Source of the DNA: Stictocephala bisonia
Taxonomy: Eukaryota > Arthropoda > Insecta > Hemiptera > Membracidae
Reading direction: 5' to 3'
Length of the DNA stretch: 64,000 nucleotides
Assembly (NCBI GenBank): GCA_035578905.1
Contig: JAQJVL010000110.1
Span: forward strand, 434,001 to 498,000
The notes under the pieces are model-generated. The model made no database searches, was not told the origin of the DNA, and worked only from the letters and a program-made list of their open reading frames with translations. Both the position numbers and the translations under genes were made by a program. Shown here piece after piece: positions 57,275 through 64,000 of the stretch (positions are counted from its first letter, which is position 1; each line of letters opens with the position of its first letter).

Positions 57275-57970
57275 TTAAGGAGGCCTTACGCTATACAAAA
57301 AACGTCAAAACATGAGTTTCTAAGTCGACTTTGTGGGTTTCTATTTAGTTCGTATATAATGCCATAACACTTGAAGTGACATATTATTGGCGAATAACTA
57401 TTTTAGTGACAATAAGTTGATTTTTGTAAAAAGGGGAGTACTTTTATGAGGTAAGAATAAAGGAACACTTAAACCTTAGAACTTAGGCTTAAGCGGCCGG
57501 TGTCATAACTAGAATCTGCATTTTTCGATGACAACCACGTCAAGGTACTATCTACAATATTTACAAGATAACCAGACGTTTCGCCTATACTGTGATGTGG
57601 CATCCTCAGTGGTTTATATGAGACTGCCACTGAAGATGCCACATCACAGTATGGGCGAAACGTCTGGTTATCTTGTAAATATTGTAGATAGTACCTTGAC
57701 GTAGTACATTCTAGTTAGAACACGTGAATGTTATCTTGACGATTTTAAATTAGAAAAATCATAACATCAATATAATATATAATAGTTTGAATCTTTAATA
57801 ATTATAAAGGGTTTACTATAACTCATAATAATAATGAACACGAACCGTACAGTTGAAATAGAACGGCATGTTTTGGCCCTCTGGTGGTGAGATGTTATGT
57901 CTACTATACAGGTTCAGAGGCTGTGGACTTGCCCGCTGTGGCTGACAGTTTGGAAAACGGTTACATCAAC
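57275..57970 (+). repeat. repeat family E, copy 3, with nested fold-back insert
   Basis: CCTTACGCTATACAAAAAAC, TAACACTTGAAGTGACATAT, AAGTTGATTTTTGTAAAAAG, then the inserted palindrome (57537-57702), then TTTACTATAACTCATAATAA, CAGTTGAAATAGAACGGCAT + GTTTTGGCCCTCTGGTGG. The other copies lack the palindrome, so it is a later insertion. Confidence 0.75.
57537..57702. repeat. long near-perfect palindrome, 76-bp arms, 14-nt loop
   Basis: Arms 57537-57612 and 57627-57702 match at 74 of 76 positions. Each arm, read toward the outside, holds CTGA(A/G)GATGCC ... GGCGAAACGTC: CTGAAGA at 57630-57636 and GAAAC at 57657-57661 on plus, and the mirror words on minus. CUGANGA ... GAAA is the hammerhead ribozyme core; Penelope-like elements are known to carry such ribozymes in their terminal repeats. 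The stem II here is weak (GCC/GGC with an unpaired U), so activity is doubtful. Confidence 0.85.
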
Positions 57971-58128
57971 AAGCAGATTTTTTAAAATGTTGAAGTATCT
58001 TTGTTTGAAATAAAAAAATTACTGTCTCAATAATTAGAATTTTGTAGTTTTAGTGTAACTTGAAGCAATTATCATATATAACTAATTACATAGTTTTTAA
58101 TTAGCATAATACGTGTTGGTACATATGC

Positions 58129-58308
58129 AGTACAAGTAAACAACATACAACACAAATATATTATAATATTTATTTAAGTGTTTAGTATGTATTTTATATA
58201 TATGATATATTCAATAGTATTTGTAAATTTATATATATATATATATATATATACAAATAATATTATAATATATAATATATTTGTGTTGTGTAAGGTTTTC
58301 TTGTACTA
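58129..58308. repeat. AT-rich fold-back / MITE-like palindrome
   Basis: AGTACAAGTAAACAACATAC + AACACAAATATATTATAATATT at the left, and ATAATATTATAATATATAAT + ATATTTGTGTTGTGTAAGG...CTTGTACTA at the right, are imperfect inverted copies about 45 nt long. A (TA)n run sits in the middle (58232-58252). Confidence 0.7.
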
Positions 58309-58374
58309 TATAATTAATTACCATTGTTTACACCTTGCTGTAAATCGCAACAATTGAAATCATATAAACCATAA

Positions 58375-58796
58375 GTTCCAACTGAATGGTTTCCTCTTCT
58401 AACAAACAATACTTAATTAGCCTCCAGTACTTAATTGTCCAATTCAAAGGACTTGTGATATTAACATTGTCAATACTCTCGGCTATTATCCCTTATTGTT
58501 TAACCACAACTGGAGGTATTTCAGCACTTGATGAGTCCCTTCTGAGAAACTTCAACAGTTGTGCCGCTCGAAAACCTTCAGGATTAATTTAACCCCAAAT
58601 GAGCTAAACTAAAATAAGCCATTCAGGTCGGCTTGAAAGAGCCCAGCTTTGTTTCCCTTTCGTTCAGTGTTCGGCAGGAAGTGTTCACAATGTCCAGGGT
58701 AATCTAATTAGTGCCGGTCCGAGGGCACAGGTCATCGCCCACCTCGGACGGCCGAGACCTGAGGGTTGACGACACCGCCTGTAAACACGAACCTGG
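58375..58796. other. GC-richer island upstream of hbn
   Basis: 58615-58796 is unique and GC-rich: CCTTTCGTTCAGTGTTCGGC, GGTAATCTAATTAGTGCCGG, CGGACGGCCGAGACCTGAGG. The TAATCTAATTAG word is a typical paired/homeodomain target. Candidate distal enhancer or an unrecognised exon; no frame matches a known family. Confidence 0.3.
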
Positions 58797-59060
58797 AAAC
58801 ACAGAAGAACAAGAAACAGAGGTCGCTTTCTTATGACCGCTGCAAACACCTCATTGGCAAGTTACCAATAATGTAAACTTGTATAAATTTACAATAACAA
58901 TTACTTCGTTCATCGTTTAAATTTGGAGGAGAATAAGAGGAGAGAATTGCAACGGCGCTGGCAATGCCATCTGAATATAGCCTGGAGAACTACTCAATAC
59001 CCATTCAGAGAACTACTCAATACTTGGATGCTGCCTCTGTTGCTTTCTTCTCTGAGCCAG
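58797..59060 (+). mobile_element. TIR element family D (MITE), copy 3
   Basis: Starts AACACAGAAGAACAAGAAAC + AGAGGTCGC, ends GCTGCCTCTGTTGCTTTCTT + CTCTGAGCC. Interior CTTATGACCGCTGCAAACAC and GGCGCTGGCAATGCCATCTG. A small direct duplication AGAACTACTCAATAC lies near the right end. Confidence 0.8.
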
Positions 59061-59825
59061 GGGATTTAACAATGTTGAATCTTTAATAATTGAACATATC
59101 CTTGTTGTTCCACACATTTTAAATTCGCAATTAAAATGTTTTTAATTAAAAAAAGTGATATAAAATGAATGTGTTCTATTACTAAACCATTCTTTCAATG
59201 CCACTAAGAAATTACTGAAGAAAATGTTGAACCTTTTTTTGAAATGACGTTAAAAATACATCCAGTTATTTCCTTCCATATTGTTATGTATCTTTTTTAT
59301 CAGTATGTTGCTGGTATTTCAATAGTAAGGTAAGTCTTCGAAATGTAATAGAATAAATTAAACTCCCACCCTCTCTCTCCCTACATAAATATTTTAAATA
59401 TACTTTATAAACACAAAGTTTCTGAGGCAGCCCCGAACGGAATTTAGTCGGATTTCCATATTTTAGTTTTTAGCAAAACCATATTAATTGTTAAAATGTC
59501 AAGCAGTCATCAAGATGTTTTTAATTTTTAAATTACATATTTCATATGCTACTTTGTTAACTTACTGTTTGTTTATACCAAAATATAATAATAAAAACAC
59601 ATTTTATTCCTTTTCTTCATTTTCATTTTTCTTCTGTTTTTATTGGCAATAACTCCAACTGGCAATGAGTTAAATTAACTTCATCGATGGCGATGAAAAT
59701 TGTTTGTTTATAGCTGTGTCTGATTGATTATACAACATACAAACTAAATATGTTGAACCCAGAAGCAGAGCTGTATATTACATTTCACAAAAATAAGAAG
59801 GTCCAAGAAGAATTATTTATTTTAT

Positions 59826-59869
<44 letters not shown>

Positions 59870-61140
59870 TTATTTATTTATTATCAAGATGTCATTACTT
59901 TACTGGTCTTGTCGTTCAAAGGTCGAAATCCTGGAGCGAGTGTATAACGACAGTTCACTCGTAACAAAGTAAACCTAGCGACCATTATTGTGGTAGATGT
60001 ATCAATGAGCGAAGCCAGTATGTTCCACCTTTGACTAATGGTTAATCACCAGTATGTTTTAGCCTTTGACTAAAAATTCGTTAAGACTCACCTATACTGG
60101 GTGGGGAAAATATGGAAACGCTTTCACAACTTTTGTTTGACTTAACTTGTAAAAGTGAAATCTTGTGTCAAAGAACACACTTTTTGACGCCATTAGTGAT
60201 ATGTCATCTATTCAGTGGGACGGCCCACGAGGAGTTGAACGAAAATCTTCAACGTAAGCCTAAGTCGAGTTTAGTATCAAATGAAAGGCTATTCAAGAGA
60301 AATTAACTGAAGTAAATCGGACTTCGAAAGGTTATCCTTTCTAGAGAAGAGGTCGTCTGAATTTCAAAATAATTAATTTTAACAATAATATTTCTCCGCT
60401 ATTTAACGGTTTTAAGTAAATTATTCTGATAAAAAAATTATACTATATGAAAAAATTTAACTATCAAATTATCTATGAAAAAAATAACGTTGTTGTGAAA
60501 GCATTTCCATCCCCCTCCCCCCGTATACATGTACAATAACTACCAAGATTGTCTGTTCTGTTATAAACAATCCAAATAGATGTAGGATATGTTAAATAAT
60601 GAGAGGGTGTTTTTAATAATAAGTTGAGATTTTCAACATTCAGGTTGAGGAATACATTCAGGTAAAAGGTTTTGGTTTGAAAAGTTGGTGGCAGGAAAAA
60701 TAACCGGAACAACGGTAGTCTAGTGAAAAAAGGTAGCTCATTCAGAAAGAATAACAAACATGTTGGCACAAAGAACTTCGTGTGGTCTGATTGGTCCCAT
60801 ATGTGAATAACAATAATAATTAAATTCACGATAAGCTCATTAATGAATCACTGCAATCAGACAACGTTCAAATTCACAAGGTTAGTTTACTACAGCAAAT
60901 ATAATTTGTTTATAGTGACAACATTTAATATTTTCTATAGTTGTGATTATATATCTGCTGTTTAAATCTTTGAATAGTGTTTATTTGTTTTCTGATTATA
61001 TTTTTGTACTATCTCTTGTTTTGAACGTGAACTATACATTATTTGATGTTGTCTGATTAAACAATCTTTTCTGTGGGTTTTATGTTATAGATTTTATTTA
61101 GGTTTTAAATTCTATTGTACTTTAAGAGTCTGCAGAAGAA
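59061..61140. other. gene-free; (TA)n(TTTA)n at 59832-59882
   Basis: AT-rich without coding exon. A microsatellite of about 18 TA units runs into TTTA repeats. Minus-strand and plus-strand frames of 60-120 codons here show no family signature. Confidence 0.4.
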
Positions 61141-61148
61141 ACAGCCAT

Positions 61149-61513
61149 GTTGGTTTTAATCCCACAAAAACAACGGTATATTCGAACCGGACATACGATC
61201 ACGAATATTCAAATTAGACAGTTTTAAAGGATTTTTTCGAACAAATTGCATTTGACGAAGAACGAAATTGCACGTTGGAGTTGGTTTGTAAACTCCTAAT
61301 TAAATTTATCTAAAAAAATATTTGGTTTAAGGTTTTTATTTTCACCTATTTTTCAAAACTAGGCGTATGTATTCAAAATATCAAAAACAAACCCAACGCG
61401 CAATATGATAACGCTTAATATGGCACATCATACACAAATGTTGGTCAGTAAATATCGAAAAAATATGGATTCGCAACAAATATTTTTCTTATGGGATTAA
61501 AACCGACATGGCC
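61149..61513 (-). mobile_element. TIR element family G (MITE), copy 2
   Basis: Ends CATGTTGGTTTTAATCCCAC and ATGGGATTAAAACCGACATG; the interior reverse complement contains CCAACGTGCAATTTCG and GCGTATGTATTC-like blocks of the 29.7 kb copy. Opposite orientation to copy 1. No transposase. Confidence 0.8.
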
Positions 61514-62165
61514 GATATCCTCTGCAGACTCTTAGTGCTGAGGAGAGCTCAAATAACTCTTGAAATTAACAGTGTTTTATGTTTCGGTAATACCAATTAT
61601 GAGCTATACTTCCTGTTATTTTATAAATCATCTTCATATCAAGTACCACCTCAATGTGGTATTGGAGAAACATTAATTAAAGCAATTACTGTACTGGTTA
61701 CGTTACTAATTAATTATTGTTATTCCGATTACCTTGTTATTGCCGTTACATGGTCCAAAATTAATTCAAAGCAAACAATTTTTTTAAATAATATTTTTTA
61801 ATTTAATAACTTTAATCAAAGAAGAAAAAATACAACATTCAATATAATAGTTAGGTCATGTTTTATTTTACATCATATTAAAGATAAGAAATAAGCACGA
61901 TAGTAAAGTTGCATATAAATCTTTACATAATTTAATAAAATTATTAAATAAAGTTTTTTTAAAGCTCATAGTTTAATAACAAAAAACATATCCTTACTCC
62001 TTAGACTAAATTAGCTCAAACACCTTTACAAACAATTCAAACTCAACCACCGGTAGCCCGTTGTTGGAAACAAACACGCCAAGTGTGAGCTTAATTAAAG
62101 AGACTTTTGTGAGAGGAACACGCAAAAGTGATTAACCATTAGACCAAAATATGTATCAGTAAAAA
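61514..62165. other. gene-free stretch
   Basis: AT-rich. Toward 62050-62150 there is unique sequence with GTGTGAGCTTAATTAAAGAG and AACACGCAAAAGTGATTAAC, possible regulatory words only. Confidence 0.3.
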
Positions 62166-62170
62166 GACAG

Positions 62171-62290
62171 ACCACCCGAAGGGCTGGTGGACATCGACCC
62201 TACAGTGCACCCGAAGGGCTGGTGGACATCGACCCTACAGACCACCCGCAGGGCTGGTGGACATCGACCCTACAGTGCACCCGAACTGGG
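62171..62290. repeat. 35-bp GC-rich minisatellite, about 3.5 copies
   Basis: Units ACCCGAAGGGCTGGTGGACA + TCGACCCTACAGTGC start at 62174, 62209, 62244 and 62279. Differences between units are few. It stands out by its GC content from the AT-rich surroundings. Confidence 0.9.
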
Positions 62291-63425
62291 CACCAACGGC
62301 AACTAAGTCACCTCAACTGGGCACTTTTCTCCACCTGCAGGGCCTTAGGTAGAGAACCGTAAGACTAATGAATAAATGCATTCTTTCTGTTCTAGAGTGT
62401 AGCCTACTGAAATACTTGTCTCATTCTTGGTTTAGATTTAGATTTCATTAAATATAATCTTCGATTTGGTCTCCCTGAACTTCCAAAATAAGTTATTTAC
62501 AAAACATGTGTCATTTGAACGTATATAGAAGACTTCACACCCAAAGAAATTTTTGGGTGTCGACAAAAACTTTGACCGACGTGTAAAATAAATAATTTTT
62601 AACTAGAGAAATAGAACATTACAAAAAATTAATTCAAATAATTTGTTTAAAACACGTTAGTTATATAGTTCCCCATAAAGTCAATTAAATTTCAAAACCC
62701 ATTTCAAAAGAATATGACAGAAACTGTTGTGTTTAACGGAAATTTTTCAAACCCCAAAAATTGTATAAGCGGGTGATTCGCGAAAGGACGCACAAATTAA
62801 ATGAATTGGTACAAAATCAAGTAAAATTGTTCTTGTATAAACATAAAGTTCTAAAAATCGTTCGTTTATCTAATATAAATTTTATTTTTACAAAAAAATA
62901 ATTTATATCTGTGGGATCGCTAAACGGAAATTTTTGAAACTCATCAATTTGGCACTAAGTAATTAGTCTTAAAAGGAGTTAGAATACAACTAACTGTAAT
63001 GGAACATTTTAAAATGTTATCTTTTAGTTTCCAAATCCTTCTTTAAAAGTAAACAATAGACGACATAATTACAAGACAACAACAATTATAAGTTACAGTA
63101 GTAAATTATAAGTTACAAAAAAGTAACAAATTGTTATTCCCTAAACATTCTTTGTGTAACATCGGTTTGTAAAGATCGGAACTGTGGGAATTTAACAAAA
63201 TTAGCATGTAAACAGACTTAACTTATTAATGATAAAATCTTAAAAGTCAATACATCATGGTTTAAGAAATTTAAATTGTGCAAAGTTTTCCTACCTAGTT
63301 TTTTTGTACATTAATTAGTTATTGAGATAATTAAATTTGAATACTAAATATGGCCACTATTTTCAAATTAAGTAAATTTATATTTATGCTCCTTCTAGGA
63401 CTCGTTACTATTATACACAAACTAG
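62291..63425. other. gene-free AT-rich stretch
   Basis: No coding signal and no repeat named. At 63431 a 32-codon ATG frame in a GC-rich patch ends at 63529; too short and without family to call. Confidence 0.35.
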
Positions 63426-63559
63426 AGGAAATGTCTGCTGTCTACCTAGCGTGGGCCGCTGCCCAGTTTGAGTGCGCCCGGGGTTGCTGGCTCTGTCAGA
63501 CGAGGTCTTATTCAGGAGTCGGCGATTGAACGCACCCCATGATACTGTTTTACACTGCT

Positions 63560-63710
63560 CGCAGGGTAGTTCAGTGGCTCAGAGGCTCAGTGGCTCAGGC
63601 TTCGGACTGTGGAAGGTAATTTAAAGATTTGAATCTCCAACTGAGCTAACGGTTGGAACTTCACTCGTTGAGTTCAGTTCATGCACAGTCTTACAGGCCC
63701 ATGTGAACTG
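63560..63710 (+). repeat. SINE family C, copy 3
   Basis: CAGGGTAGTTCAGTGGCTCA + GAGGCTCAGTGGCTCAGG (a 14-bp duplication of the A-box region), CTTCGGACTGTGGAAGG, GATTTGAATCTCCAACTGAG + CTAACGG (B box), TTCACTCGTTGAGTTCAGTT. Counterparts at 21555 (-) and 23868. Confidence 0.6.
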
Positions 63711-64000
63711 GCAAGTGAAGTTTTATTTTAAAAATTAAACATACTCTTAACCTGTTCAATATTACACAGGTTAAGAAAATATGACAAACATTACCATACT
63801 AATATCATTAATTCATTATTTTATAAATAGAAAAATATATACTGTAAGAGGCAGTATTTGTTATAATTAAGAAATGCTGACATTTTAAAGAAAAAGTCAT
63901 GATTAGTCGATAGCACGATTAAAACATAATCTACCCTTAGTATTGTTTTTCCAATGATAAGTATTTCAAGCTGAAATTCAGGAAGTAAGAAAGTTCGGTG
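63711..64000. other. gene-free right edge
   Basis: AT-rich sequence without recognisable features. Confidence 0.4.

Noticed and set aside
57537..57702. microRNA precursor
   Set aside because: Arms are too long and too perfect for an animal pre-miRNA and the locus is nested in a repeat; more like an inverted element pair.
60473..60829. 118-codon minus-strand ORF, Leu/Phe rich
   Set aside because: Low-complexity translation of AT-rich DNA with no domain or splice context.
63431..63529. 32-codon ATG ORF with hydrophobic N-terminal part in a GC-rich patch
   Set aside because: Too short, no ribosome, splice or family evidence, next to a SINE.

Overview
This is a eukaryotic, AT-rich, repeat-dense stretch that looks like an insect genome. 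The grounds are a BEL/Pao retrotransposon end, Jockey/CR1-like LINE remnants, several tRNA-derived SINE families, mariner-like fold-back elements, and two exons of an arthropod-type paired-class homeobox gene. A hemimetabolous insect, perhaps a hemipteran, is only my guess from the large introns and repeat style. There are no bacterial features, no CRISPR arrays and no operons.

The one clear host developmental gene is homeobrain (hbn), on the minus strand. Its first coding exon (36800-36932) carries the octapeptide-type motif YSIDQILGN and sits behind a GC-rich TATA promoter. Its second exon (12723-12946) carries homeodomain residues 1-46. The two join in frame across a 23.9 kb intron. The exon with the end of helix 3 was not found and probably lies left of the window, so almost everything from 1 to 36.8 kb would be hbn intron and everything right of 37.2 kb its upstream flank. 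Several GC-richer, TAATTA-bearing islands in this DNA are candidate enhancers.

The left end holds the C-terminal part of a BEL/Pao pol gene with its polypurine tract and the start of an LTR. Facing it on the minus strand is the most unusual unit of the window (1578-4375). A promoter with E-box, CRE, TATAAATA and a correctly spaced CAGT initiator precedes a short leader exon that can fold into a stem-loop and ends in a strong 5' splice site. Downstream are two intact ORFs, a complete trimeric dUTPase and an unrecognised 258-residue protein with an acidic/basic tail. Each ORF has a good 3' splice site within 5 nt of its ATG. This looks like one leader spliced alternatively to two products, an arrangement typical of compact viral genomes; the origin (endogenous virus, mobile element or host retrogene) is unresolved.

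The remainder is repeats: minisatellites with units of 27, 35, 39, 81, 141 and about 179 bp, microsatellites (GC/GT, TA/GA), at least three SINE-like families sharing parts, TIR elements in two or three copies each, Helitron-like tails with GC-rich hairpins, a palindromic mariner relic built from two transposase 3' ends, and two fold-back loci with hammerhead-like core words. A cluster of CRE, nuclear-receptor, E-box and GATA words at 5.57-5.79 kb is also notable.
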